Positions 11,285 through 23,100 of a stretch of DNA of 64,000 nucleotides are shown one piece after another. How positions within the stretch are numbered: position 1 is the first letter of the stretch; the number at the start of each line of letters is the position of its first letter. The translations under genes and the position numbers were made by a program. The notes under the pieces were generated by a model. That model did not search any database. It was not told the origin of the DNA and saw nothing but the letters and a program-made list of their open reading frames with translations. The DNA is from Chamaea fasciata (taxonomy: Eukaryota > Chordata > Aves > Passeriformes > Sylviidae): contig JARCOQ010000002.1 of the NCBI GenBank assembly GCA_029207755.1, forward strand, positions 7,750,001 to 7,814,000, given 5' to 3'.

Positions 11285-12790
11285 AAGAGCAGCAAGAGAG
11301 ATTCCTACAAATACATAAACAGCAAGAGACAGACCAGGGAGATGACATAGGGGACATGGAGGCAGAGGACATGAAGAAGGCTGAGGTAATTGATGCCTTC
11401 CTTTATCTTAGTTTTGTTGGAAAGACCAGCATTCAGGAATCCCAGGGTGCTAGAACCAGAGGAGAAGCCTGAGGTAAGGAATATTTGCTCTCAGTGGAGG
11501 TTGAACAGGTTTGGAAGCACCTGAACCACCTGGAAACACACAGCAGCTCCTTGGACCTGACAGATGCTCAGGAGAGTCTCCGGAGAACTGGAAGAAAGCA
11601 AGTATTGCCCCTCTCTTCAGGATTAAGGAACCAGGGAAGAGCAGGCCTCTTAGCCTCACCTCAAACTGTAAGAAGGTGAGGAATGAACCCATTCTGGAGA
11701 CCATGTCCATATGGATGGAAGGACAAGAAGGTGATCAGTAGTCAGCATGGTTTTACAAAGAAAAAAACATATTTAACCAACCTAAAAGCTTCCTGTGATG
11801 AGATAATTGGCCTTGTAGATAAGGGGAGACAAATAGGTATTATTTATCTTGACCATAAGAAGGTCTTCGAGACTTTACTCCATAAGATCCTCATAAAGAA
11901 GCTGATGAGGTACAGACTAGATCAGCAGAGAGCGAGGTGGACTGAAAACTGCTGGAGCTGTCAGGTTTAAAGGATTGTTGTCAGTGTCACAACGTCCAGC
12001 TCTACATCCAGTCCCTTGCAGTACATCCCAGGAGCTGCTACTGGGTCCAACACTGTTAAATACCTTTACCTGGACAGTAAGACCGAGCACGCCCTCAGAA
12101 GTTTGAAGGCGACATAAAACTGGGAAGAGTGGAAGATAGTTGTACCACTATCCAGACGACCTCTTCAGGTTGGCAAAATCTCATGCAATTCAAAGGGTAA
12201 TCCCAAATCCTGCATTGGGTGAGGAATATAATCTAAGGCACCAGTATACCCCAGAGGGCAGCTGGCTGGAAAGCAGCTCTGCCAAGAAGGACTGAGTGCT
12301 CCTCCTGGACAAAAAAGTTTAGTACCAATGTATTCTTGAAGAAAAGAAGGCCAAAGGTATCCTGGACTAGTCTGGGAAAGCCTGACAGCAGGTAGGAGGA
12401 AGAGTTCCTTCTTCTCCTTCTCCTAAGCAGAGGTGAGGCCACACCTGGGGTGATCTGCCAGCATTGAGATCCCCAGTACAAGACTGACAGTGGAGAAAAT
12501 TCAGCAGAGGGGCCCAGAAATGATTAAGAGTTAGGATCATCTGTCATTTGGGAAGAGGCTGGGACTGCTCAGTCAACAGAATCTGATCCATGTGAATCAA
12601 TCTTTGCTGTGATGGAATGACAAAGAAAGAGCCAAGCTCTTGGCAGTGTCGGTCATTGACAGGGTTAAAAGCACAAGTTGTAACACAGATATAAGAAAAA
12701 AAGTTCTGTACTCCAAGGGTGAGTGCACAATGGAATAGGCAGCCTGGATAAATGTGGTTACTCCATCCTTAGATGCAAAACCTGATAAGA
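11285..12790 (+). mobile_element. CR1 LINE relic with reverse transcriptase remnants
   Basis: This is the longest mobile element in the window. In order it carries the linker before the reverse transcriptase (RFLQIHKQQ, then KKAEVIDAF and GKTSIQESQ, 11300-11440), the ENWKKASIAPLF and RPLSLTS segments (11580-11670), the QHGFTK and LTNL motifs (11745-11795), and motif A as IIYLDHKKVFET near 11840-11875, where the family has YLDFSKAFDT. The catalytic-site segment survives as KFEGDIKLG at 12099-12125 instead of KFADDTKLG, so FADD has become FEGD. Then come NLMQFNKG (about 12180), a WLESSSA-like piece near 12270, and the VRPHL-type region near 12430. Several frameshifts and stops break it, so it encodes no enzyme. 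It ends near 12790 before the CR1 3' tail. Confidence 0.9.
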
Positions 12791-12799
12791 AACAGTCCC

Positions 12800-15700
12800 A
12801 GGCAATTAAATTATCCTCTCCCTACCTCATCTCTGATTATCCTGCTTCCACTGCAACAAAATCAGCAACCCATATTCTGTTTTGGGAAATAGAATGTTAT
12901 AGGGTGTCCAGCACAGAATGTAGAAAGGCTTTCTCACTGAAAACTAGTCACAAAATGCTTAGAAACTGTAGTGCAGGGTGACTAGAAAAGCTGTCGGCAT
13001 CAAATGGTCCTGGAGCAGGGGCAGACTGAATGAAGATAGCATGCTGGGGATGTTCTTTAGGGCTGAAAAGAAAAAATAATATGAATAGGAAAATCACTTA
13101 TTCTGTGAAAAATCCTCAATTCATGGGCAATAAATAAAAAGTTGAGGAGGCTAGTGATGACATTTCTAGGGGAATAACCTTATGATCCCACAGGGAAACA
13201 GAACAAGCAGATAGATGAACATTTAAATATGCTATGCAGCATTGTAAGCTATGGCCTGTCATCACTGTGATAGTTCTGTTCAGGCTGATTATCCCCTGGA
13301 ATGCAAAAATCAATTCTAACTTGCAGACTATTATTTTGCACAGACCCTCGGTATTGCAGATTTTGTTCCCTATTTTATATTCAGTCACTCTCAGGGGAGC
13401 AATCAGAGGCCAAAAGGTAATTGGTAACAGTCACCAGTGAATTTACTGAACAAAACTTTCTTCAAATCCAGAAAGTGATTTCATTCTGCTAATTAGCCTT
13501 TTTTCTTTTTTTCTGGAACTGCTGATATAGCTAAAAGCCACGGGAAGAGAGGGGAGAAGTGAAGATTTTGTGTGTCAGCACTCTCAATAAGCTATTCAAG
13601 GGAGGGAAAGGGAAAGACATCAAAGTCTTATCTAAGACTTTTACAGTTCAGGGTAGTCTGTGTGTGCACACAAGTTCCTGAGTGAGAAAAAGAGGTGGCC
13701 ATGGCTTTAGAGATCTTCAATCTGACAAAATTTACTTCAAACCTAGAGGAAGATGACCCTTTGGGTTGTTCTTCCCAACAGTAACTAGGCAGACTCACAA
13801 AACTCATGCTCAGGGAAGACAATTTCTCTGTAATTAAAACAAGTCTGCCAAAGGAACACAACTACCACCACCAGCAGCTTCAGCTGACTTGCTCCATGAA
13901 ACTCTAAAACAAACTTTTGAAAAAGCTGTTTGGGGTTGTTTTTAATGCAGCTTCATATTTTTTCAATTTTTTTTCCCTGTAATCAGCCTGGCTCTCTCTT
14001 TTTGCATAATTAGGCACCATCTATTAATAAGGACAAGCAAGCGGGAAACAAATCCTGTAGTAACTACCAACACTACAGAACACCCTGTGAGGAAATGAAT
14101 GGAATTCAGACTTGGATTTGGGACCATATTCAATATAAAAAGCAGAGAGAGGAAAGTAAAAGAAAACAAATATTAGTAGCAAGATCACTAACTGAGGCAA
14201 GGTATCTGCAAAGCAATTTCAGATAATCATGAGAATAAAAATGATAATAAAATTAATGAATTATCTCTTAGTTTGCTATTTTTAAAATTCTTTGCCTTGT
14301 TATAGTGAAATTTTTCCTTTTCTGTGATTCAACAACCAGGAAATAAAAGTTCAGCATGATTTTGAACCCAAATTGCAAGACTGTCAAACATCACATTCTT
14401 GTTTATAACTACTCAAAAGAAAGCAACACATGATATGAAATAATTTTCTCATCATTTCTCAAGCCTGTGAGTTTCTCAATTCAGAAGTCTCCTACTGAAT
14501 GTCAGAAAGAAAGAAAGTGATGCTTTGCCTCTATTAGATCAGATAATTTCACCTTTCCATTCTACAAATGCCTTTTGCACATAAGTGGTGCAAGAATTAA
14601 GTACCTCCAATTCAAACTTAACTAGGTTCCTTCAAAGAGGTCTGAACTTCTTGAAAGAAATGCTATCATTTGAAAATAATCTAAATGTATGAGAAATTCA
14701 GTAACAGAGTAATGAGGCCTGTGTTTTCCTACAGAAAAATTTTAAAACCTGGCAAAAAGTTTACAGATTTTATGCGCAACCAAGGATTGATCTAAATAAA
14801 GCAAAAACCCTGACACTTTGCATTACTGATGCACTATCTCCTTTCGTTCTTTGGCAAATTAAACAAAAGACTCATGTCTCAGCTACTGAGGCTTTCAAGA
14901 GAGTGTTTGGGAATTATGTTCTCTAGAACTATACACTCGGCACTTTTTTATCAGGGAAAAAAAATTAGTAATGCCTTGATGTGATTAGTAGTTTCTTGAT
15001 TTGTAAGAAACACCGACAGTTTTCAAACACTGTTAAGTAGTGGACATTTGAAGAAGTGATTGTTGTCAAAAGTGCTTCCAACTAGAGTCACACTGGAAAA
15101 GAAATAGCTGAGAGAAAGAAAATTCAGTGTCTGAAAGGTTAAAAAAAAACCAAAAAAAACAAACCCAAACCACTCCTTTTAACTGCATTTTGACTCCTGT
15201 TATACCTGATGTAAAAAAGCAAGGGTTTTTCAAAGGCATTAAGCTTTAAACATTCACAGTATCTTTGAATGTCCTCAGCAGCACCAGAAAAGAGGGATTC
15301 AATTTTCAAAGATAATTGTGTCAGATAACTGTCTCATCCCTTTTCAGAAACAATCTGATAAATACCTAATTACCAACCAAGTGATTTCAGAGCCACACAG
15401 CTGGGCCTGAGAAAAGGCTACAGGGAATGACAAGGTCCCCTAAAGCCATCAAGAGGAAGATGCATTTGGTTTGTGAATTACTCCATTTATTCAGCTGATA
15501 AAATGTATACAAAGTCCTCAGAGAAAACAAAATATTCATTAAATGTGGGAATAATAAATAGAAACAATATTTAACCAGAGAAGTAAAATATTCTCAAATA
15601 ACACAGAATTACATGCTACAGAACAATTACATTCCAAAATCCACAATGGTAATTAGAGTCCGTAAAAACACTCATTTTTTTCCAGAAAGCATTTGTACTC

Positions 15701-16420
15701 TACTCAGACTAACCTTGTCTTTTCTTGACACTGCTGCCTAATAGGTAAATTGCTTTACAGAAAATTTAAATTGTAATTTTGTTGCAAACCAGAAAAACAT
15801 TCTGATCTTAAACAATTATAGTCCTCCCTATCAAATAAGAAAGAACTCATAAATTTTCACCAATGTTTAAGAACACTCTCATTCTTCTTGAAAAAAATGG
15901 TAATCCTTTCTGAAAATAACCTAAAAGTGAAGAAACTTGGTATCTCCACCAATTAAAAAATCCCACAGGTATTTCATGTAGCAACTCAGATTTCAGTGAA
16001 TCTTTTGAAAAATCGACGTTGTAGAAGTCAATCCTGTAATCTTGCTGAATTCCTTGTGCTTGTAAAAGTGTTGGCCCCTATTACATACCCTAAATGTCAA
16101 TGGATTCGAGAGCATGAAATATCAAAGTAATGATGTGGAGTTCAAAAATCACAGATGGGAAGGAGAAGATTACTGATAATGCTTCCACAATATCAAGTTG
16201 AAAAAGTTATATATTCCTCAGGCTTTATGCAAAAATGCAACAGATCTGGGGTGGTGATCTCAGGAGCACCTAGTCCTGACCTAGTTCTGCTTCCAGATGG
16301 GAGCAAATCGATAGGAATTCTGCAAATGCAAGGAAACAAGGATGGATCTATGCAATTGTGTAAATCTCACTCACAAAAATGAGGACACACACACACAAAA
16401 TAAAAAAAAAAAAAAAGAAA
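12800..16420. other. Noncoding DNA
   Basis: No gene or named repeat recognised. A 75-codon plus frame at 16155-16382 has no family resemblance. A-rich stretches occur near 15140-15175 and at 16398-16417, and a short AC run near 16388. Confidence 0.5.
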
Positions 16421-16427
16421 AAATGAG

Positions 16428-16602
16428 GGCTCAGAGTGCCCAGGGAAGTGATGGAGTCACTATCCCTGGAAGCACTTAAAAGACATGTTGATGTGACGCT
16501 TCGAGATATGGTTTAGTGGTGACCTTGGCAGCGCTGAGTTAACAGCTGAACTCAAGTCTTAGGGGCCTTTTACAGTCTAAACAATTCCACAACTCTACGA
16601 CA
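16428..16602 (+). mobile_element. CR1 LINE 3' end
   Basis: It follows the CR1 3' terminal region step by step: GCCCAGGGAAGTGATGGAGT, the CTATCCCTGGAAGCACTTAA block, AAAAGACATGTTGATGTG, ATATGGTTTAGTGGTGACCT, TTGGCAGCGCTGAGTTAAC, and a decayed AATTCCACAACTCTACGA where the family has ATTCTATG-type octamers. The first 40 or so bases represent the same part of CR1 that already ends the 11285-12790 copy. The two are therefore separate insertions and not one element split by 3.6 kb. Confidence 0.85.
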
Positions 16603-16609
16603 AAGATTT

Positions 16610-17095
16610 AAACTAAGCTGGTTTGCCTTTCCTCTGCTATCTCACAATCAGTAGAGTGACAGTTTTCAAACCTGCTCCTTTCTGACTCTCAGCTAGTAAC
16701 TTTGAGCATCTCTGCACGTGTCATTATTCACCTTGCACATAAACATGAAGTAAAGATGTCTGGGAAGAGCTGACACTCCATTAGCATTTAAGTTCCAGCA
16801 GTCAGGCGTGCATATTCAGTGGGGCACAGCAGCAAAAGGTCCCCGAGTTTTGCCTGCCTGAAAATTAAGACGTGACCTCAGGTCACAGCTTTGCCATAAC
16901 CACTGTTCTGAAACTGTTTAAATTATGGAAGTAAAATTCCTGGATAAATTCTCCCTGCCGCAACTGCATCTGAGAAAAGAGACTTGAGTGCAAATTACAC
17001 AGTCCAAAGAAACACCCAGACTTCTCTTCAGTATACAGTGAAACCTTTGTGTTCATCCAGTTTCCAAACTTAGGCTTCTATCCATCATGACAGGC
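16610..17095. other. Noncoding DNA
   Basis: Moderate GC content. No gene or repeat recognised between the CR1 3' end and the A tract. Confidence 0.45.
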
Positions 17096-17099
17096 AGGA

Positions 17100-17133
17100 A
17101 CATTCCATGCCCCCTCAAAAAATAAATTTTGTG

Positions 17134-17166
<33 letters not shown>
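17100..17166 (+). other. Poly(A) tract behind an AATAAA signal
   Basis: AATAAA at 17120-17125 is followed, after about 13 bases, by an uninterrupted run of 28 A (17139-17166). That is the arrangement left by a reverse-transcribed polyadenylated RNA. The 9-base word AGGAATTCT directly follows the A run (17166-17174) and also occurs at 16313-16321, so a target duplication is conceivable. However, that interval contains a CR1 3' end and no recognised gene, and CR1 does not normally mobilise polyadenylated RNAs. It may equally be an expanded A-rich simple repeat. Confidence 0.3.
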
Positions 17167-17168
<2 letters not shown>

Positions 17169-17169
17169 A

Positions 17170-20100
17170 ATTCTAGACTAAACAGGGACTGTTTTCTACT
17201 GCAAAACAATGAAACAATAAGCATTTTGGGACTGTGAGCTGCAGCATCTGCAGCAAAAAGTTTGCTGGAATTAATCTTCACTTGAGACACAACTTTGAAG
17301 GAGAGAAAAATAGCTTGGCTTTTGCCCTGAGTAAGAACAAGAGCAATTAGAAAGGATTTCCACAACCTGCTTCACCAACAAGCCTTCTCAGAGGCAGAAA
17401 TATACATCAGGATTCAAAGAATATTCAGCTCTCCCCTCCAGCACAGCCATTCTTCCAGTCGCCAGTAAAGGTGAAGCTTAAACAATACAAGGACTTTCAA
17501 CCTCCTCTGCCTCTTGGTTAAGGAGACTTCCGTGAAATGCTAACTCCCTGGGGGAAAGGAAAAAGATGCCAGCTTTCATGAAGCTACTGGAAGAGTGGCA
17601 GAATCCCTTTGAAACTGAGACTGATCTGATAAGGTCGTTATGGTCGTTAATAGCAACTCCTTCCTCTGCTTCCTTGGAAGATACTGAGGCATTTAGTGGC
17701 AGCTCAGGGCAGCCAGCAGCCGAGCTGTCATTGCAGGGCTGTGACTCTGAAAACCTCATCCTGTCCATATCTAGCAGACAAAAGAGCTTCTCCTTTAAAT
17801 GAGGAGTATTACTGCCTTCTATTGTTTCTGGAACTGAAATCGGTAGCTTTTTGTTATGCCTCATACTTAAAGCAGATGTGGCCAGCTCACTGTTCCTATT
17901 CCCACTGGCTTTTAAACCGTGAGTCCAGAGAAAAGTATTTAAAGTAATTGCATTTCTACAGCTCCTGAGACTGTAAATCTGTGGGTCAAAGGTAAAAATC
18001 CTAAATGTCACCACTTCCAGCCCCAGGAGGAATGCAGAGAGGATGTAACCCTTACCTCTTCTGTCTGGCTAATGGTCTCATCCAAATCCCACACTACCTC
18101 CAGGGCAGAGAGATGCAGAGCAGTGCAGTGGTGGGACTAAAGTACATGGGAGGGGATGAAAAGAGAGATGTGGGATTATTTCAAAGAGAAAGCTTGGTGG
18201 ATGCAGGAATCCTTCAGATCACTTGCTATTTTTGTTTCGAACTCCTATGAGAAGAGCCAATGAAGCAGTGGGAGCACAGACTACATGCAAGAAAATGTTA
18301 TTCTGTAAACCCTAATTATCCCTCCAGGATGCTTTATCAAAGGGAGTTTTTTAGCATATGTGCCGTCAACAACCTATGAAAGGTTAAGGTATCACCAGCA
18401 AGTTTCTCCCAGGAAGGGGCTTCCTTTAGGAAGAAGTAGGAGGAAAGAAACTGAGGCAACATTCAAAAACTCATTTTTAGTATGTAGATGGAATCTCAGA
18501 CAAAATATATTTAAAAGCTGCACTAAATTTGATAAAGAGCAGGATATGCAAAAGAAGTTTCCTGCATAATCCAAACAGTAATTTGAAAATAAAGATCACT
18601 CCTGAAAAGAATGACACCCTCCTTCTCCCCCCACCCCTCTTACTCTTTATTTTTTTCCTTTTAAAATACTCCTTTACAGCAAATTTTTAGTCATCTCAGA
18701 GTCTACTGACTCATAAGTTCTGGTTCATCATTTAAGGGCTGAAGTTATCTGTTATAGAGTTAACAGTAGGAGAAAATTCAAATGGATGGACTGAGCATTC
18801 TGACCCTGGACGATTTCCTTTATGAGGATGCTCCCAGATCATTAATTCTGTCTGTTCAAAAGACAAAAGCTGTTAGTGTCCATCAGTATATGAAATGCAG
18901 TAAACAACAGGATGCTTTCTACCTTTTATTTCTAAGTAAAACTGTAAAAAATTAAAAGAATTAAGCTAAAAATAACCTGGCCGGGAAAGCACAGCAGATA
19001 CAGAAGAGAGAATGAAAAGCTTATATCTTAAACAGGCTGCCCAAACTTATAAATTCAGTGCAAAACTTGAAATAACCTTTACATACAAGGACAAACACCC
19101 ATTTGGGTCTCAATACCAAATTCTAGGGTTTCAGTTCTTCAATAGCAGAGTAAATCACAATTTCATACATGTCTTCTCCTATCAATACAATGCACTTTTC
19201 TGAGAGAAAACAGTTGAACAAAAGGGATTTTATCAGAGTATATATAAAATACTAAAAGTTCAGGCTAACTGGTTATTATTTTGACTGCTCTGCAGTTCCT
19301 AGCATGGGTCCTCAGGCATTTCGCACCTGTCAAATGCACCATCAGATGCTCACACATGTATCACTCTCCCTGTAAGTACAAGGGACACCAGCTATAAACA
19401 TATTTTAAAAGTTATGGATGTGCCTGACATAACTGGTGTGACCTTTCCTGATGGAGGAACTGCTGGATAATCAGTCTCATGTGGGCAAGAAAACACAAGA
19501 TCTTGAATCACTGAATTCAGTCACATCAGCAGGAATTTGAAAACACAGGCCAAGCAACTAAACTATATCAGCTCCCAAACCTTCAGAGGCTAAATGAGTT
19601 GAAGTTCAACGTTCCCAAGCTTGACAGAAAAAGACAACTGAAAACTTATAGAGGTGGACAACTGATTTCCTAGCAGTAAACCATAATGATGACACTAATC
19701 TTTAATGGATTAATAACAAATTGGGAGTGGAAAAAACAAGTGAATCCTCAGGAACTGCATGTTCATGGCTTAATAATGAATGGCTTAATAATGGCTAAAT
19801 AAAATATTTGTACATATTTTAGTTTAATGGTTTTTGCAATCTGGGACTACTAGAGGAGCAGATATTGTGCGATTGTAATTTTAAAAAGGTTAAGAGTGAT
19901 TCAAGAAGAGTATCTCTGACTTTAGAAAATCCTATATTTTCTTTCACTGAAGTGGCCGACTCTTTGAAAATACCTGAAATAAAGTGGCTTTCATTTTCTA
20001 ACAAGTCCTGTGCTATTAGAAATAAGATGCCAGAGGAACAAGAGAACAATATCATATACTTTATCTCTGAACTGGAAACTGAAATGAAGAATGTTAATTT

Positions 20101-23100
20101 GACATCAAAGAAAATTATATATGTGCTCATTAGTGTTACTGGCACTTTTGGAAGGCAATATTGTTTTTCTAGGACTCAAAGGCAACATTAACTTAACTCA
20201 GCAAAAGAAAGTCGCTGTAAAAAATGACTCAAGGTATTTTTGCCTCATTCACCCCTATTTAAAATAAGAATTTCATTCTAATATTTCCATTGGCTTGGCT
20301 TTCCAACACCCACCCAATACCCTCCTTTCCCTTCAGGTCAGCCCATGCAAATAGGTGCTTTGCAGCACACTGATGCTGCCACCAGTAAGAAGGCTGTGGC
20401 TTAGACATTCACATGACCACAGTGTAAATTTCCTCACATTTTGAGCACATGAGTTATCACACAGTCAAAAGAACTAATCAGTATTGATGAAGAGGTTCAT
20501 AACATGCCTCAAAGTCACATCCCTAGCACATATTAAACTGATTCAGAGCTACCCTTCTCCAGCTATTTTCCTGTTAGTGAAAGGGAAATAATTTATTTTA
20601 AATCCTTGCTCTCATTTGCGCCAACCTGTATCACAGCCATTCATTTCCATTCATCTCCTGATAAATGGATACTTAATTTGTTTTCAGCCTACCTTGGAGA
20701 TGTACTGTAAGTTATTGACAGACAAAAAGCAAATGCGTTGAATGCCACAAAAAGCACATTCTGTAGAGTACAAAGCCTTCCTAAACTTTATCACTAGAAA
20801 AACGTTAATAAATATTTTCCCAGATAAATTAGTATGCAGCAGGACACTTGTATGTTCTTATAGAACAAAACTGTATCTTGCACAGCAAGCACTAGAATTG
20901 ATACCTCTTACAATATATGATCACATTAATAAATTTGTATCATATATTAATAAATTCTTTTAAGCAATTCAGGAATTCTCCCACCTGAAAAATATTTCAA
21001 TTATTCCCTGGTACTCTTCTCATTTCTTTTATGTCACCCTGTGTCCATACTTTTACTTGTGTCTTTTTCCACAGGTAGCAGCATCACAACTCTTGGTCAC
21101 ACTTTGCTGACTGAGCTTTTACTTACATTACTTACATGGCATGATATACTCCTAAACATGAAATCGACAACTATCCTGGTCTTTGTACAACAGTTCATAT
21201 ATTTTGTTTATAAACAGTTCCTCCCCCCCAATAACAACTTCAATAACTCAGTTTTTCCCTCCCAGGTGGGGCAATGCTGCCATGGAAAAACTGTTTCCCA
21301 GTTCCAAAAAAGTTCAGCTTATTCAGAGAACTCAAATAGCTCAAGAGCCATGACTTGAAGTGCCAGCAGATGACTAATCAAAATCTCATTTTCATAAAAT
21401 GAACACCACCTCTCCTGCCATTTAAAGTTCTTGTGAAGAGTGCCTTCCATGAAATAATGAAGTTAAATTGAAGCCAGGGAGAAAAAGCATGCTAAAGTAC
21501 ATTGTTATGCTCGCCAGTGGACCAATAAAGATACAGAGTGGGTCACACCCTAATGTGTGTTTTGGAAGAAAACACCTTCATCAGGACACGGGGAAAAATT
21601 TTGCTCTCATTTACGCCTACAAAAAAATAACTCCCTCTGCTTCCCTCCTCCAGAAAAATCACCTTAAAAGATGCTCTCACAGATAGAACATAACCAAACA
21701 CAAAATAATTCATGACTGACAAGTAGTTGACATTCTTCAAAGCAGTAGATGCTGCTCTACTACTGCAAGCAAGGAAAGCCAAGATAAATAAAAATATAGA
21801 GCATGAATAGAAATGACAGCAGGTTTGATTACAGTGAAAAATAAGAAAATCCAAAGCTCCTGAAAAGTCATTTGAAAACAACATTCCTTGGTAAGAAAGA
21901 AAGAAAAAAAAACAAACAACCAACCAAACACAACCTGTTTCTCAAATGTCATGCAGAAAATAAAATTTCCTTGCAAAAAAACTTTTCCTTTTTAAAAACT
22001 CAGACTCCAGTCTTCAAAAGGCAATATTTATGAGGCTCCTATTTAGCAATTTGCTTCACTAATCTAAAATAGCATTGCTCACATTTACATGTAAATTAAG
22101 TCAACTACATCATCACATTCTTTAAGCAGTTTATTTACTGTGTGCTTGGCAAAGCATCTGTTTTAGTTTCCCATAAAATCGAAAATATCATCTAGAAAAA
22201 CACACATCTTCTCTGAATGGGGAAATGGAAGAAACTGAACTGTATGCTCAGTGTGATACAGAAGACTCAAAATGCAACTTCAGAAGAAAGGAAGTAGAAA
22301 AACAGAGTGATATTATATTTTTACTTCTGTTTAGTGCAACCTGTCAGTCTAACTGTGAGTCTAAACCACTAAATTCCACATATGAAGGTCAATCTGATCT
22401 GTTAGACAAACATTCTGGCAATTTATTTTAGTGGATCACTGTCTCCCTTCAAACACGTATCAAACCCTGTGTTGTAAGCAATAGAAGATACAAGAATCTA
22501 GCAGATCCAGCTTTGAGTCATGAAATCTGCAGTAAATGCACCCTTTAATAAAAGTATCTGGTCACTGTCAATGGCTTTTGAGGGTTTCTTGGGGGGTTTT
22601 GTGATTCTGATACAAGCTTAATAAAAGAATTTTGTAAGCAGAATACACAAGCGGCTGTATTGACAAATCCCAGATTAACCTCTCCACTCCTGACCTTTCC
22701 TGTACCCAATTTCCCACCTCAGCTGTCTCACTGATAGCTCACCTAGCTGTCATGCCACCAGCTTAACATGGCCAAAATTGGCCGGTCTTCCCACCAAAGC
22801 ACTGCATCACTGGCACCCCCCTGTCACTCAAGCCTGTAGTAAAAATGCCATTTTTGTTTCACCATTCCCTAGCCTTCCTAATCCAGATCATAAATAAATC
22901 TTTCTGTGGCTTCTCCTACACATTAAAGATAATTTTCTTCTTTTGTGCCTGCACAGCTAAAATGCTCACTTAAGCTCTTGGTTCTCATTTTAATTCATTT
23001 ATTCTCAGGCTCCATTACATCGTATCAACCATTCCCTTTCAGCCCATTCTAAATGCAGGTTTTAGTTTTATCTCCATTTAGGCCTCATCACAATGAGTAA

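Noticed and set aside
17478..18014. Longest frame in the window, 178 codons on the minus strand
   Set aside because: It opens with GTG and its first ATG leaves about 128 codons. It has no recognised domain, a competing frame lies on the other strand, and no splice or A-tail context supports it.
19819..20191. Two overlapping 108-codon frames on opposite strands
   Set aside because: The plus frame opens with TTG. Opposed open frames of this size are expected in AT-rich DNA with a low density of stop words in one phase, and neither shows a domain.
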